DNA of 64,000 nucleotides from Aquibium microcysteis (GTDB lineage: Bacteria; Pseudomonadota; Alphaproteobacteria; Rhizobiales; Rhizobiaceae), in NCBI RefSeq assembly GCF_014495845.1, contig NZ_CP061080.1:3523001-3587000 (forward strand). The letters run 5' to 3'. Positions 26,118-33,954 of the stretch are shown here, one piece after another. The notes beneath the pieces were generated by a model that saw only the letters and a program-made list of their open reading frames with translations, was not told the origin of the DNA and ran no database searches. Within the stretch, counting starts at the first letter, position 1. Each line of letters starts with the position of its first letter. Both the position numbers and the translations under genes were made by a program.

Positions 26118-26274
26118 CCCCCACTGGCCTGCCGGCCATCTCCCCCACGAGGGGGGGGAGATCGGATGTCACGACCGCTATCGCCACCCTGCGACGTCAC
26201 AGGGCGGGCGGAGCGCGCCATGAAGGCTGATCTTCCCCCTCGTGGGGGAGATGGCCGGCAGGCCAGAGGGGGGC
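26118..26274. repeat. 157-bp composite palindromic repeat element
   Basis: Two inverted arms of about 45 bp, nearly identical (roughly 40 of 44 positions), at 26118-26163 and 26229-26274. Their shared core contains CTGGCCTGCCGGCCATCTCC. Each arm can also fold on itself through an ATCTCCCCC / GGGGGAGAT stem. The 65-bp centre carries GACGTCAC. It resembles dispersed palindromic repeats that I recall from Mesorhizobium and related genomes. It sits between the aldehyde and iron-alcohol dehydrogenase genes. Confidence 0.8.
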
Positions 26275-26311
26275 GCGACGGAGCGAGTACATGGGTCCAT
26301 TCGCGGCGAAG

Positions 26312-27694
26312 CTAGATCTTCTCGCGCAAGTGGAAACCCTTCGGCCGGGTCAGGTTGTCGTAGCCCACGAGGCCCATGGCCCCGCCCTTGCCGGTGTCCT
26401 TGACGCCGGTCCAGACCAGCCCCGGATCGACGTAGTCGCAGCGATTCATGAACACCAGGCCGGTTTCGACGCGGTCGCCGATGGCGGCGGCCCGCTCGGT
26501 GTCGCGGGTCCAGATCGAGGCGGTGAGGCCATACGGGCTGTCGTTCATCAGCGCGACCGCCTCCTCGTCGTCGCGCACCTTCATGATGCCGACGATCGGG
26601 CCGAAGCTCTCCTCGCGCATGACGCTCATCTGGTGGTTCACGCCAGTGAGCACCTCCACCGGCAGATAGGGCGATCCGGCGGTGTCGCGCTCGTCGGCGA
26701 GGTTGAGATGCGCCGTCGCCCCCTTGCGCAGGGCTTCGGCCTTCTGCTCGCGGATGAAGTCGGCGAAACGCGCCTGCGCCATCGGCCCCATCACCGTCTC
26801 CTTCTCGGCCGGGTTGCCGAGCGTCCAGTTGCGGCTCTCGGCGATGAATCCCTCAACGAAGTCGTCATAGATGGTTTCGTGCACGTAGATGCGCTCGATG
26901 CCGCAGCAGCACTGGCCGGTGTTGAAGAAGGCGCCTTCGGCGAGGTTGGCGATGGCGTGGTCGAGCTTCACGTCCGGCAGTACGTAGGCCGGGTCCTTGC
27001 CGCCGAGTTCGAGGCCGAGAGTCATGAAGGTGCCCGCCGCCGCCTTCTCGATCGCGCGGCCGCCCGCTACCGAACCGGTGAAGTTGCAGTGGTCGACGAG
27101 ACCGGAACCGAGCAGTTTCTCTGTCTGGCCATGGCTCATGACGAGGTTCTGGAACAGGCCCTTGGGCAGGCCGGCCTTGTCGAAGGCCGCCTGGAAGCGC
27201 TCGCCCACCAGGAGAGTCTGCGCCGCGTGCTTGAGGATCACGGCGTTGCCGGCCATCAGCGCCGGCACGATGGTGTTCACCGCCGTCAGGTAGGGATAGT
27301 TCCAGGGCGCGACGACGAAGACGATGCCGAGCGGCACCTTCTTCAGGTAGCGCCGGAACCCCGGCCGGTCCTCGGGGACATAAGGCGCCAGCGCCTTCTC
27401 GGCCAGCGCCACCATGTAGCGCGTCCGCTCCTCGACGCCGCCCTTCTCGCCGCCGTAGCGCACGGGACGACCCATCTGCCAGGCGAGTTCCGGAACGATC
27501 TCGTCGTTCATGGCCAGCAGCGCCTCGAGGAAGGCGAGCAGGTACTCGCCGCGCCGGGCGATCGGCACGTCGGCCCAGTCGGCCTGCGCGGCGCGCGCGC
27601 GCGACACCGCCGCATCGATGGCCTGGTCGGTCGCAATCGGCCGCTCGACGTAGATCGAGCCGTCGATGGGGGATTTCAGTTTCACGGTTTCCAA
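26312..27694 (-). CDS. NAD(P)-dependent aldehyde dehydrogenase
   Basis: About 460 residues, ALDH superfamily. Cofactor-site residues are in VVAPWNYPYLTAVNTIVPALMAGNAVILKHA, the general base Glu is in TLGLELGGKDPAYV and the catalytic Cys is in FFNTGQCCCGIERIYVHE (three adjacent Cys). I chose the TTG at 27694, six bases after a clear GGGAG ribosome site, giving METVKLKSPIDGS. A much longer in-frame opening is read through the toxin gene and is not real. It starts 17 bp after vapC, in a run that begins with the glutamine synthetase-like gene. Confidence 0.9.
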   Translation of the reverse strand: METVKLKSPIDGSIYVERPIATDQAIDAAVSRARAAQADWADVPIARRGEYLLAFLEALLAMNDEIVPELAWQMGRPVRYGGEKGGVEERTRYMVALAEKALAPYVPEDRPGFRRYLKKVPLGIVFVVAPWNYPYLTAVNTIVPALMAGNAVILKHAAQTLLVGERFQAAFDKAGLPKGLFQNLVMSHGQTEKLLGSGLVDHCNFTGSVAGGRAIEKAAAGTFMTLGLELGGKDPAYVLPDVKLDHAIANLAEGAFFNTGQCCCGIERIYVHETIYDDFVEGFIAESRNWTLGNPAEKETVMGPMAQARFADFIREQKAEALRKGATAHLNLADERDTAGSPYLPVEVLTGVNHQMSVMREESFGPIVGIMKVRDDEEAVALMNDSPYGLTASIWTRDTERAAAIGDRVETGLVFMNRCDYVDPGLVWTGVKDTGKGGAMGLVGYDNLTRPKGFHLREKI

Positions 27695-27710
27695 GGATAT
27701 CTCCCGTTGT

Positions 27711-28130
27711 TCAGCAGCGCACGGTCCTGACGTGGCCGGCGGTTCCATAGGCAAGAATGAGTCTGTCGCGCGTGACGATCGCCAGATTGTTCGAACGCGC
27801 CGTCGCCACGACGATGCGATCCATCGGGTCGCCATGATCGAAATGCGGAAGAAAGGACGAGTCGACGAGAACACGTGTCGTGAGCGGCCAGACGACGACC
27901 GCCGCCCGCTCGACGAATTCCTCGAACCAGCGTTCAGCATCCTTGACTGCCGGCAGTCGATCCTTCGAGACCAGCATCCCGATCTCCCAGGCGGTCATTT
28001 GCGAAACCCCGACCGTCGCCTTGGCTTTCCGCGCCCGCTCGATGGCCGCCTTCGCGGCGGGCGCGACCCTTGCATCCTGCGAGAGCCAGATGACGGCACA
28101 GGTGTCGAGCAGAAGCCCGTCAACGGTCAT
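27711..28130 (-). CDS. vapC: PIN-domain ribonuclease toxin (VapC family)
   Basis: About 139 residues, single PIN domain. The first acidic residue is in LLLDTCAVIWLS, the second in MTAWEIGML and the later pair in HGDPMDRIVVATARSNNLAIVTRD, so the four-acid metal site for RNA cleavage appears intact. Two adjacent ATGs exist; the second (28130) has better spacing to AAGG. The gene overlaps its antitoxin by 11 to 14 bases, the normal arrangement with antitoxin first. The pair sits inside a metabolic gene run. Confidence 0.9.
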   Translation of the reverse strand: MTVDGLLLDTCAVIWLSQDARVAPAAKAAIERARKAKATVGVSQMTAWEIGMLVSKDRLPAVKDAERWFEEFVERAAVVVWPLTTRVLVDSSFLPHFDHGDPMDRIVVATARSNNLAIVTRDRLILAYGTAGHVRTVRC

Positions 28131-28527
28131 CATAGACCTTCGCCCAGTCCGGAGCGGCCGGCTTCGTGTAGTCGACGTCCGGCAGGATCTTCAGAGTCCC
28201 CCTCATGCACCCGAACAGCGGATCGCGCCCCGTCGCTTCCATGTCCAGATTCGCCGCGGTCTCGCCCTCGAACAAGACAGGATGTTCTTCTCTCTTGCGG
28301 AACTTCAGCGTCCCGGCATTGAGGTCAACCGCCTCTGCGACGAAGCCGGCGGCAAGCCATTCGCGGGTCATGACGTTGTTGTCGGGATTGTTGCTCCAGA
28401 AGGCGCGACTTGATTTCGAGGCGGGAAGAGCCTGGCCGATCAAGGCTTCGATCTGCTCGAAGCTCATTGCCACCACAGCCTTGTCCTGATCGATCAGGAA
28501 TTCACGCAAGGGCGCGTATTTTCCCAT
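28120..28527 (-). CDS. Antitoxin with DUF7662-like N-terminal domain and VapB-type C-terminal tail
   Basis: 135 residues. Residues 1-78 (MGKYAPLREFL, MSFEQIEALIGQALPAS, AFWSNNPDN, REWLAAGFVAEAVDLNAGTLKFRK) match a small domain of the MGKYxPLxxFL type, which I recall as DUF7662 and cannot verify here. Residues 97-135 (EATGRDPLFGCMRGTLKILPDVDYTKPAAPDWAKVYDD) have the form of the toxin-wrapping tail of VapB antitoxins. No AbrB or ribbon-helix-helix DNA-binding domain is seen. A GGAGG ribosome site lies six bases before the ATG at 28527; a GTG at 28530 is less well spaced. It overlaps vapC, so it is the partner antitoxin. Confidence 0.75.
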   Translation of the reverse strand: MGKYAPLREFLIDQDKAVVAMSFEQIEALIGQALPASKSSRAFWSNNPDNNVMTREWLAAGFVAEAVDLNAGTLKFRKREEHPVLFEGETAANLDMEATGRDPLFGCMRGTLKILPDVDYTKPAAPDWAKVYDDR

Positions 28528-28584
28528 CACATGCCTCCGGTGTGTCAGAGTGTGTCGAGAAAATACACTCAGGCTCGTCCCGCT

Positions 28585-29955
28585 TCAATACCGCTCGAAC
28601 CCCCGGTGCAGCTCCCAGTCCGTGATCCGCCGGTCATATTCGAACTGCTCCCACTTGGCGGTGTGGACGTAATGCTCGACCACGTCCTCGCCGAGCGCAC
28701 TCTTCAGCATCTTCGACTTCGCCAGTGTCTCGGTGGCGTCCCGCAAGGTCTTCGGGATCTCGGGCAGGCGCGAAGCCTGGTAGGCATCGCCGACGAAGGG
28801 CTTCTGCAGCGTCAGCTTCTCGTCGATACCGGCGAGCCCCGCCGCGATCAGCGCCGCGAAGGCCAGGTAGGGGTTCAGGTCTGCGCCGCCGATGCGGCAT
28901 TCCATGCGGATGCCCTTGGTGCCCTCGCCGCAGAGCCGGAAGCCGGCAGTGCGGTTGTCCTCGCTCCACATGATCTTTGTCGGCGCGAAGGTGCCGGCCT
29001 GGAAGCGCTTGTAGGAGTTGATGTAGGGCGCCAGGAACCAGGTGAACTCCCTGGCGTATTTGATCTGCCCTGCCGCCCACTGCTGGCCGAGCTCCGACAG
29101 CGTCCACTCGGCTTGCCTGTCGAAGAAAAGCGGCGTCTTCCCGTCGGCGCTCCACAGCGAATTGTGGATGTGGGAGGAGTTGCCCGCCAGGTCGTAATTG
29201 TACTTCGACATGAACGAGATGGCCTTGCCCATCTGGCTGGCGATCTCCTTGGCGCCGTTCTTCAGGATCACGTGCCGGTCGGCCATGTCGAGCGCTTCGG
29301 CATAGCGCACGTTGATCTCTTCCTGGCCCGGGCCCCATTCGCCCTTGGAGTTCTCGATCGGAATGCCGGCCGCATTCATCTCGTTGCGGAGCCGGCGCAT
29401 GACGCCCTCCTCCTTCGAGGTGATGCCGATCAGGTAGTCGCCGATGTAGGGCGAGGCGGTGGAGAGGTTCTTCCAGTGCTTGGCGCGGATGGAATCATAG
29501 CTCTCGTCGAACAGGTAGAACTCGAGTTCCGAGGCGAAATAGGCGAGCCAGCCGCGCTCCTTCAGCCGGGCGACCTGCTTGCGCAGGATCGCGCGCGGCG
29601 AGTGCGGCAGGTCGGAATGGGTGTGATGGTCCTGCAGGTCGCACAGCACCAGCGCCGTCTTCTCGAGCCACGGAATCCGCCGCAGCGTCGACATGTCGGG
29701 CTTCATGACGAAGTCGCCGTAGCCCTTGTCCCAGCTGGCCGCCTTGTAGCCGGGCACCGGCTCCATGTCGATGTCGTTGGCGAGCAGGTAGTTGCAGCCA
29801 TGCGTCTCGTCATGGGCGCTGTCGGCGAAGAAGCTCGCGAGGAAGCGCTTGCCGACGAGGCGGCCCTGCATGTCGACCGCGCAGGCGAGCACGGTGTCGA
29901 TGGCACCAGCCGCGATTTCGGTCTTCAGTTCGTCGAAACTCAGGTTGCCTGCCAT
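28585..29955 (-). CDS. Glutamine synthetase family protein (gamma-glutamylamine synthetase-like)
   Basis: 456 residues, glutamine synthetase fold. The metal-site Glu is in YFASELEFYLF, followed by GPGQEEINVRYAEALDMADRHV, the NSSHIHNSLW loop, RTAGFRLCGEGTKGIRMECRIGGADLNPYLAFAA and a C-terminal LHRGFERY. It is shorter and more divergent than housekeeping GlnA and lacks the adenylylation-loop context, so a role in gamma-glutamylating an amine, as PuuA or IpuC do, is more likely than ammonia assimilation. It is downstream of a TRAP receptor gene and upstream of the toxin-antitoxin pair and aldehyde dehydrogenase. The ATG at 29955 has GAGGA upstream. Confidence 0.88.
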   Translation of the reverse strand: MAGNLSFDELKTEIAAGAIDTVLACAVDMQGRLVGKRFLASFFADSAHDETHGCNYLLANDIDMEPVPGYKAASWDKGYGDFVMKPDMSTLRRIPWLEKTALVLCDLQDHHTHSDLPHSPRAILRKQVARLKERGWLAYFASELEFYLFDESYDSIRAKHWKNLSTASPYIGDYLIGITSKEEGVMRRLRNEMNAAGIPIENSKGEWGPGQEEINVRYAEALDMADRHVILKNGAKEIASQMGKAISFMSKYNYDLAGNSSHIHNSLWSADGKTPLFFDRQAEWTLSELGQQWAAGQIKYAREFTWFLAPYINSYKRFQAGTFAPTKIMWSEDNRTAGFRLCGEGTKGIRMECRIGGADLNPYLAFAALIAAGLAGIDEKLTLQKPFVGDAYQASRLPEIPKTLRDATETLAKSKMLKSALGEDVVEHYVHTAKWEQFEYDRRITDWELHRGFERY

Positions 29956-30009
29956 TCTCGTGGTCCTCGGAGCGGGTTGCCGGCCTCCCGTGGCCGATCT
30001 GACGTCGTA

Positions 30010-30034
30010 CGGCCCGGCGTAGACCGCCGGGCCG
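30010..30034 (-). terminator. Intergenic hairpin after dctP
   Basis: Perfect 10-bp arms CGGCCCGGCG and CGCCGGGCCG around a five-base loop, 20 bp beyond the dctP stop. No T-tract follows. As with the hairpin at 23521, it follows a receptor gene and precedes further genes of the same unit, so partial termination or mRNA protection is more likely than a complete stop. Confidence 0.55.
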
Positions 30035-30053
30035 CCTGTCGATAGAGCCAGTC

Positions 30054-31112
30054 TCAGCCTTGCGTGTAGACGCCGCCGGCCTTGTGCAGGATCTCGTTGT
30101 ACTGCTTGAAGATCGCGACGACCTTGGCCTTCATCTCGCTCTCGGCCGCGATCTCGTCCCAGAACTTCATCGCGGCGGCCTCGACCTGGTTCCATTCCTC
30201 GGCCGGAACGGTGGTCAGCTTCAGCTTGTCGCCGGTGGCGCGCAGCTTGGCTTCACCGCCCCAGTACCACTGGTTGCGGTAGGTGTGGCCGGCGTCGACG
30301 CAGGCCATCCAGAGCTGCTTCAGGTGCTCCGGCGTGTCGGCCCACTTCTTCTCGTTGACGAACCAGGAGCCGATCCAGGCGCCCGAGATGTTGTTCGTGG
30401 TGAAGTGGTCGGTCACGTCCGCCCAGCCCACGGTGTAGTCCTCGGTGATGCCCGACCAGGACATGCCGTCGAGTTCACCGGTCTGCACCGCCACCTGCAC
30501 GTCCTCGTAGGGGATCGAGACGGGCACGACGCCGAACTGCGCCAGGAAGCGACCCGCCGTCGGGAAGGTGTAGAGGCGCAGGCCCTGGAGATCGGCCAGG
30601 CTGTTGATCGGCTTCTTGGTGTTGAAGTGGCAGGGATCCTGGCCCGCGGCCGACAGCCAGACGACACCGCCGGCCGCCTTGTACTGCTCGCGCCAGATGT
30701 CGGCGAGGCCATACTGGTTGAACAGCACCGGCACGTCGAGGATGTGCTTGGTGGCGAAGGGGAAATAGCCGCCGAAGACGGAAATCTCGACCGGCGCCGC
30801 CATCGAATCGTCGTCGGAATGGACGGCGTCGATCGTCCCGGCCTGCATGGCGCGGAAGAGTTCGCCCGTCGGAACCAGCTGGTCGGCGTAGTAGAGCTCG
30901 ATCTCCATCTCGCCCTTGGCGGCGGCGTTGAACATGTCGACCGCGGGCTTCGTGACGTGCGGGCCAAGGGCTGCGCCTGCATAGGTCTGGAGCCGCCACT
31001 TGATCGGCGCCTGGGCGATCACCGCCGGGGCGGCGAGCGTGGAGGCGCCGGCGGCGCCCGCGGTGACGAGGCCGGCCTTCTTGATGAAATCGCGTCTGCT
31101 CTGCTTGATCAT
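30054..31112 (-). CDS. dctP: TRAP transporter substrate-binding protein DctP, Tat-exported
   Basis: 352-residue periplasmic receptor. The N-terminus MIKQSRRDFIKKAGLVTAGA carries a twin-arginine signal and is followed by LAAPAVIAQAPIKW. DctP marks include GLRLYTFPTAGRFLAQFGVVPVSIPYEDVQVAVQTGELDGMSWSG, with an Arg in the expected ligand-binding strand. The ATG at 31112 is better spaced from AAGGA than the one at 31121. Twin-arginine export is common in the mannitol/chloroaromatic and amino-acid-binding TRAP receptor group. It is downstream of the dctQ and dctM genes, an order different from the first TRAP operon in this window. Confidence 0.92.
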   Translation of the reverse strand: MIKQSRRDFIKKAGLVTAGAAGASTLAAPAVIAQAPIKWRLQTYAGAALGPHVTKPAVDMFNAAAKGEMEIELYYADQLVPTGELFRAMQAGTIDAVHSDDDSMAAPVEISVFGGYFPFATKHILDVPVLFNQYGLADIWREQYKAAGGVVWLSAAGQDPCHFNTKKPINSLADLQGLRLYTFPTAGRFLAQFGVVPVSIPYEDVQVAVQTGELDGMSWSGITEDYTVGWADVTDHFTTNNISGAWIGSWFVNEKKWADTPEHLKQLWMACVDAGHTYRNQWYWGGEAKLRATGDKLKLTTVPAEEWNQVEAAAMKFWDEIAAESEMKAKVVAIFKQYNEILHKAGGVYTQG

Positions 31113-31138
31113 TGTTCCCATCCTTCTCGTTGCACGCG

Positions 31139-32464
31139 TCACTTGGAATAGTAGTAGTCGGGCAGCCACGTCGCGATCTCGGGGAAGAGCGCGAGAATCA
31201 GCAACGTGAACAGCATGATCCCGACGAACGGATACACCGACTTGTAGATGTCCGTCAGGCTCACTTCCGGCGGCGCCATGGCGCGCATCAGGAAGAGATT
31301 GTAGCCGAAAGGCGGCGTCAGGTAAGCGATCTGGCAGGTGATCGTGTACATCACGCCGAACCAGACGAGGTTGTAGCCGAGCGCGCCGGCCAGCGGAATG
31401 AACAGCGGCGCCACGATCACGAGCATGGCCGTATCGTCGAGGAAGATGCCGAGGATCAGGAAGGTCAGCATCATCAGGGACAGCACCTGCCAGGGCTCCA
31501 GCCCCATGTCGCCGAGGAACAGCCCCTCGATCGACCGCACCGCCCCGAGCCCGTCGAAGACCGCTCCGAAGCACAGCGCTGCGGTGATGATCCAGAAGAA
31601 CATCGCCGATATGCCGAGGGTCTTGCGCGTCGTGTCGTGCAGGACCGCAAGCGTCAGCCGACCGCGCAGCGCCGCCGCCAGGAGCGAGGAGACCGCGCCG
31701 ACCGCAGAGCTTTCCACCAGGCTGGTGACGCCGGTGAGGAACAGCCCCGTCATCGCGAGGAAGATCGCGAGCGGGATGAGCCCGGCCTGCGCCAGCGCGA
31801 TCTTCTGGCCGAGCGTGTACCTCTCCCGCTCTTCCTTCGGCAGGGCTGGGCCGAGGCTCGGCTGCAGCACGCAGCGCACGACGATGTAGAGGATGAACAG
31901 GCTCGCCATCAGCAGCCCGGGGAACACGCCCGCCATCCACAGATGCCCGACCGGCTGGCGCGCGATCATGCCGTAGAGCACGAGCACGACGCTCGGCGGC
32001 ACGAGGATGCCGAGGGAGGAGCCGGCCTGGATGACGCCGGTGACCATCACCTTGTCGTAGCCGCGCCGCAGGAGTTCGGGCAGCGCGATGGTGGCGCCGA
32101 CCGCCATGCCGGCCACCGAGAGGCCGTTGATGGCCGAGATGATCACCATCATCAGGATCGTGCCGATCGCCAATCCGCCGCGGACCGGGCCGAACCAGAC
32201 GTGGAACATCTTGTAGAGGTCGTCGGCGATGCCCGACTCCGCCAGCATGTAGCCCATGAAGACGAACAGCGGCAGGGTCAGCAGCGGATACCACTTCATG
32301 ACCTTGATGGTCGCCGTGAAGGGGATTTCGATTCCGCCGGTGCCCCACAGGAAGAAGGCAGCGACGGCGCCGACGATGCCGATCACCGCGAAGACCCGCT
32401 GCCCGGTCAGGAGCAGCAGCATCATCGAGGAGAACATCAGGAGAGCGATCAGTTCGTAGCTCAC
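31139..32464 (-). CDS. dctM: TRAP transporter large permease DctM
   Basis: 441 residues with about 12 to 14 membrane segments. Conserved marks are FVFMGYMLAESGIADDLY, NGLSVAGMAVGATIALPELLRRGYD and VIQAGSSLGILVPPSVVLVLYG, all typical of DctM. A GTG start overlaps the dctQ stop (GTGA). The 26-residue in-frame extension upstream is read through dctQ. The ion-coupled channel of the second TRAP system. Confidence 0.94.
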   Translation of the reverse strand: MSYELIALLMFSSMMLLLLTGQRVFAVIGIVGAVAAFFLWGTGGIEIPFTATIKVMKWYPLLTLPLFVFMGYMLAESGIADDLYKMFHVWFGPVRGGLAIGTILMMVIISAINGLSVAGMAVGATIALPELLRRGYDKVMVTGVIQAGSSLGILVPPSVVLVLYGMIARQPVGHLWMAGVFPGLLMASLFILYIVVRCVLQPSLGPALPKEERERYTLGQKIALAQAGLIPLAIFLAMTGLFLTGVTSLVESSAVGAVSSLLAAALRGRLTLAVLHDTTRKTLGISAMFFWIITAALCFGAVFDGLGAVRSIEGLFLGDMGLEPWQVLSLMMLTFLILGIFLDDTAMLVIVAPLFIPLAGALGYNLVWFGVMYTITCQIAYLTPPFGYNLFLMRAMAPPEVSLTDIYKSVYPFVGIMLFTLLILALFPEIATWLPDYYYSK

Positions 32465-32970
32465 CGGATCGGTTCTCCGCGGGCCGTCGCCCAGTCCTTG
32501 AAGAAGAGCGAGATCGCCTGCAGCAGCGTCAGGAAGATGCCGATGTTGAGCACCACCTTGATGGGCCACATCTTCGGCGCCCAGGCCGAGAAGCTCTTCT
32601 CGCCGAACTCGACGGCGTAGATCAGCGACGAGATCCCGCCGATCTGCAGCATCACCAGGAAAAGAATGAGTGCCACGCCCGTGAAGAGGTCGACGCCGGC
32701 CTTCTGCCGCACGCTCCAGCGTCCGTAGACGAGGTCCATCCGGACGTGATCGCCCTCCTTCAGCGTGAAGGCGCCGCCGAGCGTGAAATAGGCAACCATC
32801 ACGAACTGGGCCATCTCGACGGTCCAGAGCGACGGCAGGAAGAACACCTTCATGATCGAGGCATAGCCGAGAATGCCGATCATCGCGAAGACGAGATACA
32901 TCGCGAAGAGCCCCATCCAGTGGCTCATGGCATCCACGACCCTCACATAGGTCTTGATGGCTTCAGGCAC
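32461..32970 (-). CDS. dctQ: TRAP transporter small permease DctQ
   Basis: 169 residues, four hydrophobic segments, including YLVFAMIGILGYASIMKVFF and the family-typical LKEGDHVRMDLVYGRWS. It starts at a GTG that overlaps the end of the upstream amidohydrolase-like gene by eight bases, so the two are coupled. The longer in-frame opening would lie wholly inside that gene. Confidence 0.9.
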   Translation of the reverse strand: MPEAIKTYVRVVDAMSHWMGLFAMYLVFAMIGILGYASIMKVFFLPSLWTVEMAQFVMVAYFTLGGAFTLKEGDHVRMDLVYGRWSVRQKAGVDLFTGVALILFLVMLQIGGISSLIYAVEFGEKSFSAWAPKMWPIKVVLNIGIFLTLLQAISLFFKDWATARGEPIR

Positions 32971-33784
32971 GCCTGTCCGTCCTCTCTTCGCGAGTTGCCT
33001 TCGCCTCCCCATGGTCGATGCCCGGTTCTTGAATGCCGGACAGAATGTGGGCGAGGCGGTCGGCCCAGAGCGCCTGGCCCGCCTCGTCGCCGATGTCATC
33101 ATTGCGGATTTCGATCATCGCGCAAGGGAGGCCGCGCGTACGCGCATGCCTTTCCAGCGTATAATAGACCCGGTCCGCCGGAGAATACGGCTCGTTGTCG
33201 CCGACCACGATCCCGTCGATCGCCGAAAGCGCCTGGATCATCGGCGCCGACAGTCGCTCGTCGCCGTCGTGGATGATGCCGACGTGCCAGGGCCTCGGGA
33301 TGCCGCGGTAGACCGGCGTGAAGGAATGGACGGACACGATCGCCGTGGCCAGGCCCGCTGCCTGCCGTTCGGCAACGATGGCATCGATGGCGTCGTGGAA
33401 AGGCGCATGGGCTAGCGCGATCCGCCGCGCGCGCTCGTCGGCCGGAACCGAGCGGTTCGCGGGGATGACGGTGGTCTCGCTGAGAGCCGGCATCAGATCC
33501 GGCGCGTCGAGCGGCCGGTTGCAATCGACGATCAGCCTGGAAATGGCCGATTCGACGAGGACGGCGTCAAGCCGCTCGGCCATGCGGCGCGACACCGGGG
33601 CAGCGCCCGGATCCCATGCGATGTGCCGCATGAGGTCGCTCTCCGGAAGGCCGAGCGTACCGTACGCCTTGGGAACGTGGTTCGAGGCGTGATCGCAGAC
33701 GAGCACGAAGGGACCCGCGGCAGCGCGGTTGAAGACCCGCACGGGCCCCGCCTCCGCCCCGTCCATCTCCGGCCCCGCACTCAT
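32963..33784 (-). CDS. N-formylglutamate amidohydrolase family protein
   Basis: 273 residues of the FGase family (PF05013-like), related to HutG-type deformylases. Marks are FVLVCDHASNHVP near the N-terminus, RLIVDCNRPLDAPDLMP, AIVSVHSFTPVYRGIPRPWHVGII and AMIEIRNDDIGDEAGQALWADRL. Classical HutG acts in histidine breakdown, but no hut genes are near. It is first in an operon with a TRAP transporter and a glutamine synthetase-like gene, so it may hydrolyse another glutamyl or N-acyl amino acid. The divergent RpiR gene probably controls it. Confidence 0.87.
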   Translation of the reverse strand: MSAGPEMDGAEAGPVRVFNRAAAGPFVLVCDHASNHVPKAYGTLGLPESDLMRHIAWDPGAAPVSRRMAERLDAVLVESAISRLIVDCNRPLDAPDLMPALSETTVIPANRSVPADERARRIALAHAPFHDAIDAIVAERQAAGLATAIVSVHSFTPVYRGIPRPWHVGIIHDGDERLSAPMIQALSAIDGIVVGDNEPYSPADRVYYTLERHARTRGLPCAMIEIRNDDIGDEAGQALWADRLAHILSGIQEPGIDHGEAKATREERTDRRA

Positions 33785-33867
33785 GTCCGCCCCGCCCCGC
33801 GCACTGTATGGAATATTACGTTTTTGGTATCTTTTCGGTCTGCTGAATGATTTGATACGCCCTCAGC

Positions 33868-33882
33868 CGGTTTGTCAAACCG
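33868..33882. promoter_or_regulatory. 15-bp perfect palindrome in the RpiR intergenic region
   Basis: CGGTTTGTCAAACCG, perfect seven-base arms around one base, in the 170-bp gap between the divergent amidohydrolase-like operon and the RpiR gene, 73 bp before the RpiR start. It probably is the operator of the RpiR protein. A weaker GTATC / GATAC pair (33827 and 33854) lies nearer the other promoter. Confidence 0.5.
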
Positions 33883-33954
33883 CATTTTCCGCAGCGGAGG
33901 GTCGCGGCTTGCGCGCGGAGCGTCGCGCGCGGGAGGCCTGTCGGAGGAGGTCGC

